Assembly: GCF_001294205.1 (NCBI RefSeq)
Contig: NZ_LAQT01000002.1
Coordinates: forward strand, 310,001 to 374,000
Origin: Amantichitinum ursilacus
Lineage (GTDB): Bacteria; Pseudomonadota; Gammaproteobacteria; Burkholderiales; Chitinibacteraceae
Direction: 5' to 3'
DNA: 64,000 nucleotides
Shown here: piece after piece, positions 1 through 9,729 of the stretch
How positions within the stretch are numbered: the stretch's first letter is position 1
Layout of the letters: every line of letters begins with the position of its first letter
Translations under genes and position numbers: made by a program
Notes under the pieces: generated by a model
Databases searched by the model: none
What the model was told of the DNA's origin: nothing
What the model saw: only the letters and a program-made list of their open reading frames with translations

Positions 1-412
1 AGTTGGCCATGATGCGATGCAGATCGAGCTCGGCAAACGCGTGCTCAATCACGCTGCCGAGCGCCTCCGCCATCAGACCCTGACCCTGGGCGCTGGCGGC
101 CAGGGCAAAGCCCAGATGGCAGGCCTGAAATAAGCCGCGCACCAGGTTGGTCAGCGCGCATTCGCCGATCAGTACATCGCGCTGTTTGCACACGATCAGC
201 CAATGCAACGCAGCGCCCGAAGCGGTGGCGTCGGCTTGTGCCTGCAGCCTTGCGCGCTGCGCCTCCAGCGTATAAAACGCATCGGCGCGCAGCGGCTCCC
301 ACGCTTGCAAATGCGTACGATTGGCGCGCTGCCACGCCAACACGGCCGCCGCATCTTCGGCCGTGGCGGGGTGTAATTCCAGACGGACAGTGCTGAGCGG
401 TGGGGCAGGCAT
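1..412 (-). CDS. GNAT-family N-acetyltransferase (3' end outside window)
   Basis: The reading frame starts at an ATG whose complement lies at 410-412 and stays open for 137 codons to the left edge, so the C-terminus is missing. The N-terminus (MPAPPLSTVRLELHPATAED) followed by a region ending in HLGFALAASAQGQGLMAEAL is the RimJ/RimL-type GNAT pattern: a beta-strand opening, then the acetyl-CoA pyrophosphate loop (Q/R-x-x-G-x-G/A, here QGQGLM) and the helix after it. Such enzymes transfer acetyl from acetyl-CoA to an amine, often a protein N-terminus; the substrate cannot be read from sequence. It lies 59 bp downstream of the methyltransferase on the same strand and may share its transcript. 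Confidence 0.8.
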   Translation of the reverse strand, partial: MPAPPLSTVRLELHPATAEDAAAVLAWQRANRTHLQAWEPLRADAFYTLEAQRARLQAQADATASGAALHWLIVCKQRDVLIGECALTNLVRGLFQACHLGFALAASAQGQGLMAEALGSVIEHAFAELDLHRIMAN

Positions 413-471
413 GCGCTTCCTTGATGGTTGGGGGACGGACGATCAGACGGCGCACCGTGGGGTGCTTCGCG

Positions 472-1248
472 TCACTCGGCCGGATATTTGCGTCCCCACA
501 CCGCAAAGACGCGATGTGGCGTCAGCACGGGGTCGGCCGGAAAGTGCTGGCGCAACAGTTCGGCCAGCGCCGCGTCAAAACGGGCCACGCTGTCGGCATC
601 CAGGCTGGCGGCCACGCCTGCGCTGGCGCGAATGCGGCCGCGCCAGGCTTCGTGGCTGTAGTAAACCGGTACATCCAGCGAGAACGACTGGATGCCGCTA
701 AAGCCCGCGGTGCTGAGGTCAGCAAACCAGCGCGGATGGATGCCGGTGCCGCCCGCGGCGTTCCATTGCGGATTGAATTGCAGGATCAGATCTTCGGTGG
801 CCGCCACCACGTTGCCCGGCAAGGGCAGCCAGTCAAAATGCGCCATCATCAAGGTGCCGCCGCGGCGCAACACGCGCCATGCTTCCTGCGCGGCGGCGGG
901 GCGATCAAACCAGTGCCAGCATTGGCCTGCGGTGACGACATCCAGCGACGCGTCGGCCAGGCCCGTGTGTTCGGCGCGGCCTTCGCGATAATCCACTTGC
1001 ACACCTTCTTGCTCCGACAGCGCACGCGCTTGTTCCAGCAACGCACTGGCCGGGTCCATGCCGATGACGGTGGCGCCGCGTTGCGCAAATCCGCGCGCCA
1101 GCGTGCCGGTACCGGTGCCGATGTCCAGAATCTGCTGTCCCGGCAAGCCCACCCCATGCGCTGCGGCCTGGATAAAAAAATCGGCCGGAAAGCCCGCGCG
1201 ATAGCGTCGGTAATCTGCAGCCGTATTGCCGAAATTGATCGTAGCCAT
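472..1248 (-). CDS. class I SAM-dependent methyltransferase
   Basis: A 258-residue soluble protein of the Methyltransf_11/UbiE-like group. Motif I, the SAM-binding glycine loop ILDIGTGTGTL, is at residues 40-50; the acidic end of strand 2 follows in VIGMDPASALL, and a post-motif region DVVTAGQCWHWFD comes next. The HWF signature is typical of a family of small-molecule methyltransferases that includes trans-aconitate-like enzymes. The C-terminal third (YYSHEAWRGRIRASAGV) matches the cap of that subfamily. Substrate unknown. It is upstream of the partial GNAT gene on the same strand; no clear regulatory site was seen in front of it. Confidence 0.85.
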   Translation of the reverse strand: MATINFGNTAADYRRYRAGFPADFFIQAAAHGVGLPGQQILDIGTGTGTLARGFAQRGATVIGMDPASALLEQARALSEQEGVQVDYREGRAEHTGLADASLDVVTAGQCWHWFDRPAAAQEAWRVLRRGGTLMMAHFDWLPLPGNVVAATEDLILQFNPQWNAAGGTGIHPRWFADLSTAGFSGIQSFSLDVPVYYSHEAWRGRIRASAGVAASLDADSVARFDAALAELLRQHFPADPVLTPHRVFAVWGRKYPAE

Positions 1249-1355
1249 GCCGTGCTCCGTGCGAGTGAGGGGGGAACTCAGTGTCGGGGATGCGTGTGGC
1301 CGCCACTATAAACAGATCGCGCCTGGCGCGTACGTAACAGCCCGCCATTGCGCAT

Positions 1356-1375
1356 AAAAAAGCCCCGCCCGGGGC
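1356..1375 (-). terminator. Rho-independent terminator of the catalase gene
   Basis: Read on the minus strand, a GC-rich hairpin (GCCCC paired with GGGGC around a four-base loop) is followed by six T. It lies 38 bp after the catalase stop codon and before the methyltransferase promoter region, so it separates the two units. Confidence 0.7.
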
Positions 1376-1413
1376 AAGCCGGACAGGGCGGGTTCGCACG
1401 CGAGGGCGTGCGC

Positions 1414-2883
1414 TTAGGCCGGCAGATGCGGACAGACCTTGGCCAGATCAATCCCCAGCGCACTGGCCACACCGCGGCCATAGGCCGGATCGGCCTTGTA
1501 GCAGTTGATGATGTGGCGCAGCTGGATGTCTTGCGGAACGCCGCCCATGGCGCCCGCGGTGTTTTCAAACAGCGCTTGTTGCTGCACCGGCGTCATCAGG
1601 CGGAACAATTGGCCCGGTTGCGAATAAAAATCGGTGTCTTCGCGGTTATTCCAGTGATCGCCCGCGCCGTCGATGGCCAGCGGCGGTTCGCGGAATTCCG
1701 GCTGTTCGGCCCATTCGCCCTGGCTATTGGGCTCGTACCCGATCCGGCTGCCGTTGTTGCCATCCACGCGCACCGCGCCATCGCGGTGGTAGCTGTTAAA
1801 CGGGCAGCGCGGCGCGTTCACCGGAATCTGGTGATGGTTAACGCCCAGGCGATAGCGTTGCGCATCGCCATAGGCAAACAGCCGCGCTTGCAGCATGCGG
1901 TCCGGCGAGAAACCGATGCCCGGCACCACGGCAGCCGGGTTAAAGGCCGATTGTTCGACTTCAGCGAAGAAGTTTTCCGGATTGCGGTTCAGTTCAAAAT
2001 AGCCGACTTCGATCAAGGGGTAGTCGCCGTGCGGCCAGGTTTTGGTCAGATCAAACGGGTTGTACGGCACGGTGGCGGCTTCGGCCTCGGGCATGATCTG
2101 CACGTACAGCGTCCACTTGGGAAAGTCACCGCGCTCAATGGCTTCGTACAGATCGCGCTGATGGCTTTCGCGATCTTTGCCGATCAGCGCTTCGGCTTCG
2201 GCGTTGCTCAGGTTCTTGATGCCTTGTTGCGTCTTGAAGTGAAATTTGCACCAGTAGCGTTGGTTGTCCGCGCTGATAAAGCTGAACGCATGGGAGCCAA
2301 AGCCATGCATATGGCGATAGCTGGCCGGAATGCCGCGATCGCTCATGATGATGGTGACCTGGTGCAGCGCATCGGGCATCGACGACCAGAAGTCCCAGTT
2401 GCTGGTGGCGTTGTGCATGTTGGTGCGCGGGTCGCGCTTGACCACCCGGTTCAGATCGGGAAACTTGAGCGGATCACGCATAAAGAAAATCGGCGTGTTG
2501 TTGCCACACAAATCCCAGTTGCCTTCTTCGGTGTAGAACTTGAGCGCAAAGCCGCGGATATCGCGTTCGGCATCGGCCGCGCCGCGCTCACCGGCCACGG
2601 TGGTAAAGCGGGCGAACATCTCGGTTTTCTTGCCAATTTGCGAAAATATTTTCGCGCGGGTGTAGCGAGTGATGTCATGCGTGACGGTAAACGTGCCATA
2701 TGCGCCCGAGCCTTTGGCATGCATGCGGCGTTCCGGAATCACTTCGCGGTTAAAGTGCGCCAGTTTCTCCAGCATCCACACATCCTGCAGCAGCGCCGGG
2801 CCGCGCGGCCCTGCGGTCATGATGTTCTGGTTATCCACTACCGGTGCGCCAGCGGCGGTGGTGAGCTTTTTGTGATCGGTCAT
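1414..2883 (-). CDS. katA: catalase, small-subunit (clade 3 type)
   Basis: A 489-residue monofunctional haem catalase that converts hydrogen peroxide to water and oxygen in the cytoplasm. Length fits the small-subunit class. The distal haem residues are present: His55 in [12 protein letters not shown] and Asn128 in GNNTPIFF. The proximal haem ligand is Tyr338 in [14 protein letters not shown]. There is no signal peptide and no C-terminal flavodoxin-like domain, which excludes the large-subunit class. The gene stands alone, with its own terminator downstream and a 370-bp upstream region containing an inverted repeat. OxyR control is usual for such catalases but is not shown by the sequence. 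The symbol is by family resemblance. Confidence 0.96.
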   Translation of the reverse strand: MTDHKKLTTAAGAPVVDNQNIMTAGPRGPALLQDVWMLEKLAHFNREVIPERRMHAKGSGAYGTFTVTHDITRYTRAKIFSQIGKKTEMFARFTTVAGERGAADAERDIRGFALKFYTEEGNWDLCGNNTPIFFMRDPLKFPDLNRVVKRDPRTNMHNATSNWDFWSSMPDALHQVTIIMSDRGIPASYRHMHGFGSHAFSFISADNQRYWCKFHFKTQQGIKNLSNAEAEALIGKDRESHQRDLYEAIERGDFPKWTLYVQIMPEAEAATVPYNPFDLTKTWPHGDYPLIEVGYFELNRNPENFFAEVEQSAFNPAAVVPGIGFSPDRMLQARLFAYGDAQRYRLGVNHHQIPVNAPRCPFNSYHRDGAVRVDGNNGSRIGYEPNSQGEWAEQPEFREPPLAIDGAGDHWNNREDTDFYSQPGQLFRLMTPVQQQALFENTAGAMGGVPQDIQLRHIINCYKADPAYGRGVASALGIDLAKVCPHLPA

Positions 2884-3253
2884 GAACTGAGTCCCATAAA
2901 AAGTTGAAACCCGGGCAGTGGGGCGAGAACGTAAGGGCAGGCCACAAGGCGATGGGTTTGATAGTTAATAGCAATCAAATTTCGTAAATCGATTGCCGTG
3001 TTGTATTAAGTCGTAGCATGGCCATTCAAACTTTGACGTGGATCAAGTTTTACAAGGATCGGCCTGCCTGACCTCCGCCAACCGGTGGGTCGATCTGCCC
3101 GCTGTTTAACCGGTGACCTGGGGCCAGTCGGGTGCGGTAAACGGCAACGGCCGGCGGCCAGCGGCAGGCGAAGTGCGGTTTGTCGCCCGGCCACGGCGTG
3201 TCCGCCTGCGCCAGCTACAATGCCGCGTCGCACCTTTGCCAACTGGCCCGCCG
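2884..3253. other. divergent intergenic region, catalase / YkgJ-like gene
   Basis: No gene is supported here. It holds the promoters of the two divergent genes. An inverted repeat GCAATC-N14-GATTGC lies at 2971-2996 with an ATAG tract just before it (2961-2964), in AT-richer sequence than its surroundings; it is a candidate operator for the catalase gene. Confidence 0.4.
2971..2996. promoter_or_regulatory. inverted repeat, candidate catalase operator
   Basis: Six-base arms GCAATC and GATTGC flank a 14-base AT-rich spacer, about 90 bp upstream of the catalase start codon. The dyad spacing and the position fit a LysR-type (OxyR-like) binding site, but the match to the E. coli OxyR consensus is weak. 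Confidence 0.3.
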
Positions 3254-3607
3254 ATGTCTGATGTCGTTCAGCAAATCCGTTTTTTCCGCAATCGCATTCC
3301 CGGCTTTGCCTGCAAACCGGACTGTCATGATTGCTGTGGGCCCGTGACTGCCACATCGACCGAAGTGCAACGCCTGCCGCCCAAATCGGCGGCTGAGCAT
3401 GCCGCCGCGCTGGAGCATCTCGACTGCGTGTATCTGGGCCCGCAAGGCTGCACGGTGTATGCCGAGCGCCCGCTGATTTGCCGCCTGTTTGGCACCACGC
3501 CCAGCTTGCCCTGTCCGCATGGCCTGGGGCCGCTGCAACCGACCGACCCCGCCGTCGAGACCGCCTTGCACCAGTTTCAGCGGCAGCACCGCCAGGTGTT
3601 GCTGTAA
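3254..3607 (+). CDS. YkgJ-type cysteine-cluster protein
   Basis: A 117-residue protein with a CxxxC-x2-CC-like N-terminal cluster (CKPDCHDCCG) and later cysteines in GPQGCTVYAERPLICRLFG. This spacing is the signature of the YkgJ/CxxCxxCC family, thought to bind zinc or an Fe-S cluster; function is not established. The start was placed at ATG 3254 because homologous proteins begin just before the QIRFFRNRIPGF region; an earlier in-frame start would add an arginine- and glycine-rich stretch with no family resemblance. Divergent from catalase and followed 91 bp later by a sensor kinase. Confidence 0.8.
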   Translation: MSDVVQQIRFFRNRIPGFACKPDCHDCCGPVTATSTEVQRLPPKSAAEHAAALEHLDCVYLGPQGCTVYAERPLICRLFGTTPSLPCPHGLGPLQPTDPAVETALHQFQRQHRQVLL

Positions 3608-3698
3608 GCGCCGTCGCTGGTCATCTGGCGTAGTGTTGCGGCGCTGCGTCGCCTATAACGGGCATCACCACCCCCACGGCTGCACCGCCAGGACCGAC

Positions 3699-6308
3699 GT
3701 GACCGCCACGCCCGCTGAGACTAGTCCAGAGCAAATCCGTATTCAGCGCCACGGCCAGCTGGTGCTGCGCGGGCTGTGGCTTGGCGTGGCCACGCTGCTG
3801 CTGTTGTTTACGCTGGCGCTGGTGGCGTGGTGCCGCTTTTTGCTGGATGACACGCTGGCGCGCCTCGCGTTGCGGACGCAGGCACATGTCGAGCGACTGG
3901 CTGAAGCGCGCAGCATTTACACGCATTTTCTGGACACCACCTCCGGGCTGCTAAAAGAACCATCACAGCCCGCTGGCGCCGACAGCGCGCAGCGCTGGGC
4001 CGGATTGCTCAATCAGGTGCCGGTAGGCGGCTGGGGCGCAGTGCGCATCGAAGATTCCAGCACGCCGTTCCTGCTGTTGCGCAGTGCTCAGGCCGCGCCG
4101 ATCAGCACCTTGCAGGCGCGCGCACTGGCGCGGCTGCATCTGATCAGCCGGATTTCGTTTCCCGGCGACGCCGACGGTTATCTGGTCTATCGCAGCGAAG
4201 ACGGCAAGATGGCCGCGTTGTTCGCGCAGCCCTCAGTGATGCGCCATTTGATGCAGCCGCCACTGGATGCGGCCGCCGCGTTGCAACATCTAACGCAAGC
4301 GGTGCTCAGTGCGGACCCCGCGCATGAAACACAGGTACAGCACGACGCCATCAGCGGGCTGGCGGTCTTGCGCCGCGTTACGCATCTGAATAACGCGCAA
4401 GGCCAGCCCCAAGGCATGTTGATTGGCAATCGACTGATCAGCCTGATGCCACTGCAATTGCGCGAGACCATCTATGACCACGCAATCAACGGCAATCTGG
4501 TGCTGATCGATCCGGGCCATCACGCACCCGCACTGTTGTTTGATGCCACAGGCGACGGCCGTAACATGCCTTCGCCGGCACTGCTGGCACGCAATGGGCC
4601 CTTGTACGGTCCGCCGGGACACGCCTGGGCGGGCGATACGTTGTGGATCGGCACGCATGCGCCGGGCTCCGCCTGGCAAGGCATCGCCGGGTTCGCCGCT
4701 TTGCCGGTATTGCAGGCGATGGCGTTGCCTGCCGCGGCGGCGCTGGCGCTCTATCTGGTGGCGCTGCTGCTGGTGTTGCTGGGCGGGCGCTGGGTGGCGC
4801 GCCGGGTGTTGCTGCCCGACTTGCAAGCACAACACGCCATCGCTGCCGCCGGGCGCGCGGCGCAAGCCGCCAATGCGGCCAAATCGTCGTTTCTGGCCAG
4901 CATCAGCCACGAAATCCGTACCCCGTTATTTGGCATGCTGGGCACGCTGGAGCTGCTGGCGCGCAGCCCGTTGCAGGCATCGCAGCAGGCGCAACTGGCG
5001 ATGGCGCAGGCTTCGTCCACGGCGCTGATGCATATCATTGACGATTTGCTGGATTACTCACGCATCGAAGCGGGGGCGATGCCGCTGCAGCTGGCGCCGT
5101 TCAAACTCAGCAGCCTGATCGACAGCACGCTGGATGGCTATCAGGCGCTGGCGCTGCAAAAAGGGCTGGAATTGCGCCGCGATTACGCCAGCGATCTGCC
5201 CGTCGTACTGAGCGACGCCACGCGGCTGCGGCAAATATTGGCCAATCTGTTGGCGAATGCGCTCAAGTTCACGCCTGCGGGCACGGTAACCGTAGCGGTG
5301 CACGCCACGCCTTTATCTGAGCAACAGGTGGCGCTGCAGCTTGCCGTGAGAGATACCGGCATCGGCATCGATGCGGCGACGGCGGCGCGCTTGTTTCAGC
5401 CATTCCAGCAAGCCGACGCCAATCCGGCTAGTCGTTTTGGCGGCACCGGCCTTGGCTTGTCGATCAGCCAGCGCCTGGCGCATTTGCTGGGTGGGCAGAT
5501 TAGCTTGCAATCCACGCCGGGGCAGGGCAGCACGTTCACCTTGGCGCTGCAAATGCCGTTGGCACAGTTGACGCCAGCGGCGGTATCGCTGGCGAACACG
5601 CCGCGCCGCTTCGACGCGCATGTGCTGGTGGCGGACGATCATCCCGTCAACCAGCAGTTATTGGTGCAACAGCTCGAAGCGCTGGGCTGCACCGCAGAGG
5701 CCGTCGCCGATGGCCAGCAGGCGTCGCTGCGGTTGCAGGGCGATCACCGCATTGATCTGCTGATGACCGATTTCAATATGCCTTTGCTGGATGGGCTGGC
5801 GTTAACGCGACAATTGCGCGCGCAAAGCATCATGCTGCCCGTGATTGGCATTACCGCCAGTTTGATGTCTGGCGAAATCGAGCAAGGCCGGGCCGCCGGC
5901 ATGACTTTATGCCTGGCCAAGCCGCTGCTCCTGGAAACGCTGGCGCAAGCCCTGGCGCAGATCGGCCTGCCCAGCCACGCCAGCGCCACAGCCCCGCCGA
6001 CGGATGCGCCGCGCCATGATCTGAACGCATTGCGCGCGCAAACGCTGCGCAGTGACCTGGCGGCCGTGCAGCACGCGCTGCAAATGCATGATCTGGCCGA
6101 AATCCAGCGGCTGGCGCATCGCATCCGCGGCGCGTTTGTGCAGGCGCCCGAGGGGGAGGACATTGCGGACGCTTGCGCCATGCTGGAAGCGTGCGCCAAC
6201 ACGGCGCGCGAGGGCATCGAATTACACGGCGCGGCGCTGGTGGATTACGCGGCGCTCTGGCTTGAGCAATACGCGCAGTCAGCGGCGGATCCCAATTTCC
6301 GGTTTTAA
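3699..6308 (+). CDS. hybrid sensor histidine kinase (HisKA-HATPase-REC-Hpt)
   Basis: A membrane two-component phosphorelay protein of about 869 residues. The GTG start at 3699 is chosen because AGGA lies five bases upstream and the following residues lead directly into the first membrane helix (about 24-48). A periplasmic sensor region of about 280 residues follows, then a second helix (about 330-364). The kinase core has His404 in SISHEIRTPLFG, an N box around residue 507, and G boxes DTGIGI and GGTGLGLSIS. A receiver domain carries Asp691 in LLMTDFNMP. The C-terminus holds a short, divergent Hpt-like region with His807 in AHRIRGAF. The ligand is unknown. No output regulator is adjacent; a second hybrid kinase of the same architecture follows. 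Confidence 0.92.
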   Translation: MTATPAETSPEQIRIQRHGQLVLRGLWLGVATLLLLFTLALVAWCRFLLDDTLARLALRTQAHVERLAEARSIYTHFLDTTSGLLKEPSQPAGADSAQRWAGLLNQVPVGGWGAVRIEDSSTPFLLLRSAQAAPISTLQARALARLHLISRISFPGDADGYLVYRSEDGKMAALFAQPSVMRHLMQPPLDAAAALQHLTQAVLSADPAHETQVQHDAISGLAVLRRVTHLNNAQGQPQGMLIGNRLISLMPLQLRETIYDHAINGNLVLIDPGHHAPALLFDATGDGRNMPSPALLARNGPLYGPPGHAWAGDTLWIGTHAPGSAWQGIAGFAALPVLQAMALPAAAALALYLVALLLVLLGGRWVARRVLLPDLQAQHAIAAAGRAAQAANAAKSSFLASISHEIRTPLFGMLGTLELLARSPLQASQQAQLAMAQASSTALMHIIDDLLDYSRIEAGAMPLQLAPFKLSSLIDSTLDGYQALALQKGLELRRDYASDLPVVLSDATRLRQILANLLANALKFTPAGTVTVAVHATPLSEQQVALQLAVRDTGIGIDAATAARLFQPFQQADANPASRFGGTGLGLSISQRLAHLLGGQISLQSTPGQGSTFTLALQMPLAQLTPAAVSLANTPRRFDAHVLVADDHPVNQQLLVQQLEALGCTAEAVADGQQASLRLQGDHRIDLLMTDFNMPLLDGLALTRQLRAQSIMLPVIGITASLMSGEIEQGRAAGMTLCLAKPLLLETLAQALAQIGLPSHASATAPPTDAPRHDLNALRAQTLRSDLAAVQHALQMHDLAEIQRLAHRIRGAFVQAPEGEDIADACAMLEACANTAREGIELHGAALVDYAALWLEQYAQSAADPNFRF

Positions 6309-6460
6309 GAATTAGCTGATTAACGCGGCGCAGGTCGACTGCCCAGAATGATGCTCTTTCCTTCGTTGCGTCCGCCATGGTCGCAAAGAGAGCGCACCGT
6401 GTTCCGTCCCCATTTTCCCCGCCATCAACCTCCCGCCGCCCGGTCCGCAAGGAGCCAGCC

Positions 6461-9400
6461 ATGAATCGCCGCGCCTTGCTCGACAAATGGCCTGCCTTGT
6501 CCCTGTCCGTGCACCAGATTCGCGTGCTGGTGATGGCGTTTACCTTGCTGGGTGGCGCCATCGGTCTGGTTTCCGCAGGCGTGGTGCTGCATTACCAGGT
6601 CCGCGCCGCCATCGAACAATATGCCTCCAGCTTTGACGTCAACAGCCGCAACGCCGCAGCCCGTCTGGCCAGCAGCCAGGCCATGCTGCAACGTGCGCGC
6701 GCCGCCATCGACGATCTGCCGCTGCACGCCGCTTTGCCGTTGCGGCCATCCGCCAACGCCAGCGTGGTTTTCCGCGTACCGCCCGTGGCAACTGATCCGG
6801 CCACGCCGGATGCTGTGCGCCCACTGGCCGATATTATTGCGTTCTCGTGGCGTCAGACGGGCGCGGCCGAAGGCCAGGATGGCAATACCTGGCTGGTGGG
6901 ACAGGGCGATGCCCCGCTCTATGTGATTCCGCAAAACCCGGTGCTGGGACGGATCAAACTGTCGGACGCCGGCTGGCAAAAGCACTTTGGCGACAGCATG
7001 CGCCGCGAGTTGGGCGATCCGGCCCTGGTGGCGCGGCTGGCCGCTGCGCCAGAACGCACCCTCCTGCTGACACCCGCGCACGATGCATTCAACAACGCGC
7101 CCGTACTGCGCATCGCCGCCTTGCTGCAGTCGCCCGAGCACGCGCCCGTGGTGGTGGGGCTGGATCTTCCCGCCAGCCAGATTGCCCCGGCCGACGCGCG
7201 TTTTGGCGATGACTTCGACCTGATACTGCAACACGGCGCTAACTGGTTGCCGGTTAAAGACACCTCGCCCGCGCTGCGTGATTTGTACACGCGGCTGGGC
7301 CAGCAACAACATGGCTTGGCGCAACAGACGCAATGGCAATGGGTGCGCGGCAACGGTCTCGACTTGAATGTGCTGTTGGTCAGCCCGCTGGGGCAGCCCG
7401 ACTGGTATGCCGTGGCACGCATCAGCGCGAGCCAGATCGCCAGCGATGTCCGCGGTGGCGCGATGGCCCTGGCGCTGTTCGCACTGGTATTGATCGCGGG
7501 CCTTAGCGGCTGGCTGTACTGGATCGACCGCACCTTGTTGCGGCCCACCGAGCAACAATCGCAGCGGGTGCAGGAAAGCGAAGCGCTCAATCGCAGCATC
7601 TTCCAGACCGCGCCGGTGGGCTTGCTGGTGGTCGCGCGCGAAAGCGGCGAGGTGCTGGAAATCAATGCGCTGGCGCAGCACTACCTCAGCGTGGGCGAGG
7701 CATGTACCGATCTGATTGCGCTCAGTCGCGAACGCATGCGCAGGCAGCCCGAAACGGCAGTGACCGAATTTGAAACCGTACTGCCGGATGGTGGGCATGG
7801 TCGCGTTGTGACCGTGCGGCTGATTGCCACACTGGCCGATGCCAAGCCCGCCAAGCTGATCACGCTGCACGACACCACCGCCATCCGCGCCAGCGAGACC
7901 CGCATGAAAAGCGCGCTGGCCGAAACCGCACGCGCCAACCGCGCCAAATCCGAGTTTCTGGCCACCATGAGTCATGAAATCCGCACGCCCTTGAACGGCA
8001 TGCTCGGTGGCATCGAGCTGCTGGGCTTGACGGCGCTGGATGTCCAGCAACGTGACCGCCTCGGCATCATCCAGCGCTCGGCGCACGCCTTGCTCGGCAC
8101 CATCAACGACGTGCTGGATTTCAGCAAGATCGAAGCGGGCGAAATGACGATCCATCCCACGCGCTGCAATCTGCTGGAATTGCTGGAAGACGTCGCCCGC
8201 AGCTTCGAACCGGCCGCTACCGCCAAACGCCTGGCGCTGTATCTCGACATCGACCCTGCGCTGCCCGCCGAAGTGGACATTGACGGTGGCCGCGTACGGC
8301 AGATGTTGAGCAATCTGCTGGGCAACGCCATTAAATTTACTGCGCGCGGGCGCATCCGCTTGTCCGCCATGCAGGAAGATCAGGTGCTGATTTTGCGTGT
8401 GATCGACAGCGGTCCCGGCATTGCGCCGGTGGACCAGGCTCGCTTGTTTGACCCGTTTGTGCAGGCCGATCAGTCCGACACACGCCGTTATGACGGCACG
8501 GGCCTCGGCCTGTCGATCTGCAAGCGGCTGGCAGGCTTGCTCGGCGGCAAGATCACCCTCACCAGCGAGCCCGGCCTGGGCGCTTGTTTCAGCCTGTATT
8601 TGCCGTGGACAGCCGTTGCAGCGCAAAGCATTGCGGCGCGCCCTGATCTGAGCGGCATTCGCGTGCATGCCGCGCTGGAACACAGTGGTTTGTATGCCGA
8701 GACCACGCGCTGGCTGCAAGCCTGCGGCGCCCAATGCGTCGGCCCCGATCAGGACGCGGTGGTGCAGATTACCGATACCGCCGCCACTACCGCGCCTTGC
8801 GGCAATCCGCCAGTGCCGCAGATTGTGTTGAGCCAGAACGGCCCGGTTTTGCTGGATCGGCACACCCAGCCCGTGCAGTGTTCCAGCCTGGCGCATCTGC
8901 AATTGTTAACGCTGGTGCAGCAACTGGCGCAATCAGGGGATGAGGGCGCATTGCCATTGGCCGAACCAGCCGCGCTCGCCAACGTACCCACTGCGGCCTT
9001 AACCGGGCGTGTGCTGTTGGTGGAAGACCACCTGATTAACCAGACCATCATGCGCCAGCAACTGCAATCGCTGGGTGTGGCGGTGGATGTGGTGGCCGAC
9101 GGCGCCGCAGCGCTGCGGCAGATTGAACAGCAGCAATACGACTGGGTTATCACTGATATCCAGATGCCGACCATGGATGGTTACGAGTTGGCGCGACGTC
9201 TACGCGTGCAAGGCGTACAACTGCCTTTGATTGCGATCAGCGCATGTGTGCTGCAGGACGAGCGCCAGCGCTGTCGCGATGCCGGCATTGATGTTTATCT
9301 GAGCAAGCCGGTCAACACCACGCAACTGGCCGAAGCGTTACAGCTATTTGATCCGCGCCGTCTGCAAGCGCCCGTTGAGCCACAAGCGCTGCCACCCGGT

Positions 9401-9703
9401 ATCGAAGTCGAAACCATCGAGCCCGGCACCATGGACACGCTGGTGCGCGCGGCATTGCTCAACGACATGCAGCAACTGAATGTGGCCTACGCCAACGCCG
9501 ATACCAGCTTGTGGCGCAGCAAGCTGCACGCGCTGGCGGGCGCGCTGGCGGTGCTGGGGTATCCGGTGGAAAGCAGCCATTGCCGCGACATGGAACACAA
9601 GTCCGTCGCCGCCTTCAGCGAATTCGCCTCCGACTGGGACGAGCTGCAGGAGATGGTGGCCGACATCACTGGCGTGCCGTGCCCCACCGCCGCGCTGGTG
9701 TAG
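6461..9703 (+). CDS. hybrid sensor histidine kinase with PAS-like domain
   Basis: About 1080 residues. ATG 6461 is preceded by AAGGAG with a six-base gap, a strong ribosome site. Membrane helices lie at about 21-45 and 332-355 with a large periplasmic sensor between them. A PAS-like segment starts near residue 376 (IFQTAPVGLLVVARESGEVL). The kinase core has His505 in TMSHEIRTPLNGMLGG and G boxes DSGPGI and DGTGLGLSIC. The receiver has Asp899 in VITDIQMPTMDGYE. A C-terminal Hpt-like stretch has His1023 in KLHALAGALAVLG. The layout is that of BvgS/EvgS-type phosphorelay kinases. It follows the previous kinase on the same strand after 152 bp, so the two may be co-expressed or paralogous by duplication. 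Confidence 0.92.
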   Translation: MNRRALLDKWPALSLSVHQIRVLVMAFTLLGGAIGLVSAGVVLHYQVRAAIEQYASSFDVNSRNAAARLASSQAMLQRARAAIDDLPLHAALPLRPSANASVVFRVPPVATDPATPDAVRPLADIIAFSWRQTGAAEGQDGNTWLVGQGDAPLYVIPQNPVLGRIKLSDAGWQKHFGDSMRRELGDPALVARLAAAPERTLLLTPAHDAFNNAPVLRIAALLQSPEHAPVVVGLDLPASQIAPADARFGDDFDLILQHGANWLPVKDTSPALRDLYTRLGQQQHGLAQQTQWQWVRGNGLDLNVLLVSPLGQPDWYAVARISASQIASDVRGGAMALALFALVLIAGLSGWLYWIDRTLLRPTEQQSQRVQESEALNRSIFQTAPVGLLVVARESGEVLEINALAQHYLSVGEACTDLIALSRERMRRQPETAVTEFETVLPDGGHGRVVTVRLIATLADAKPAKLITLHDTTAIRASETRMKSALAETARANRAKSEFLATMSHEIRTPLNGMLGGIELLGLTALDVQQRDRLGIIQRSAHALLGTINDVLDFSKIEAGEMTIHPTRCNLLELLEDVARSFEPAATAKRLALYLDIDPALPAEVDIDGGRVRQMLSNLLGNAIKFTARGRIRLSAMQEDQVLILRVIDSGPGIAPVDQARLFDPFVQADQSDTRRYDGTGLGLSICKRLAGLLGGKITLTSEPGLGACFSLYLPWTAVAAQSIAARPDLSGIRVHAALEHSGLYAETTRWLQACGAQCVGPDQDAVVQITDTAATTAPCGNPPVPQIVLSQNGPVLLDRHTQPVQCSSLAHLQLLTLVQQLAQSGDEGALPLAEPAALANVPTAALTGRVLLVEDHLINQTIMRQQLQSLGVAVDVVADGAAALRQIEQQQYDWVITDIQMPTMDGYELARRLRVQGVQLPLIAISACVLQDERQRCRDAGIDVYLSKPVNTTQLAEALQLFDPRRLQAPVEPQALPPGIEVETIEPGTMDTLVRAALLNDMQQLNVAYANADTSLWRSKLHALAGALAVLGYPVESSHCRDMEHKSVAAFSEFASDWDELQEMVADITGVPCPTAALV

Positions 9704-9729
9704 CAACGGGGCAGGGCGGCTGCCCGAGC

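Noticed and set aside
6425-8902. Open frame of 825 codons on the minus strand opposite the second hybrid kinase
   Set aside because: Its product is rich in Gln, Arg, Ala and His with no domain; it mirrors the codon bias of the clearly real kinase on the other strand.
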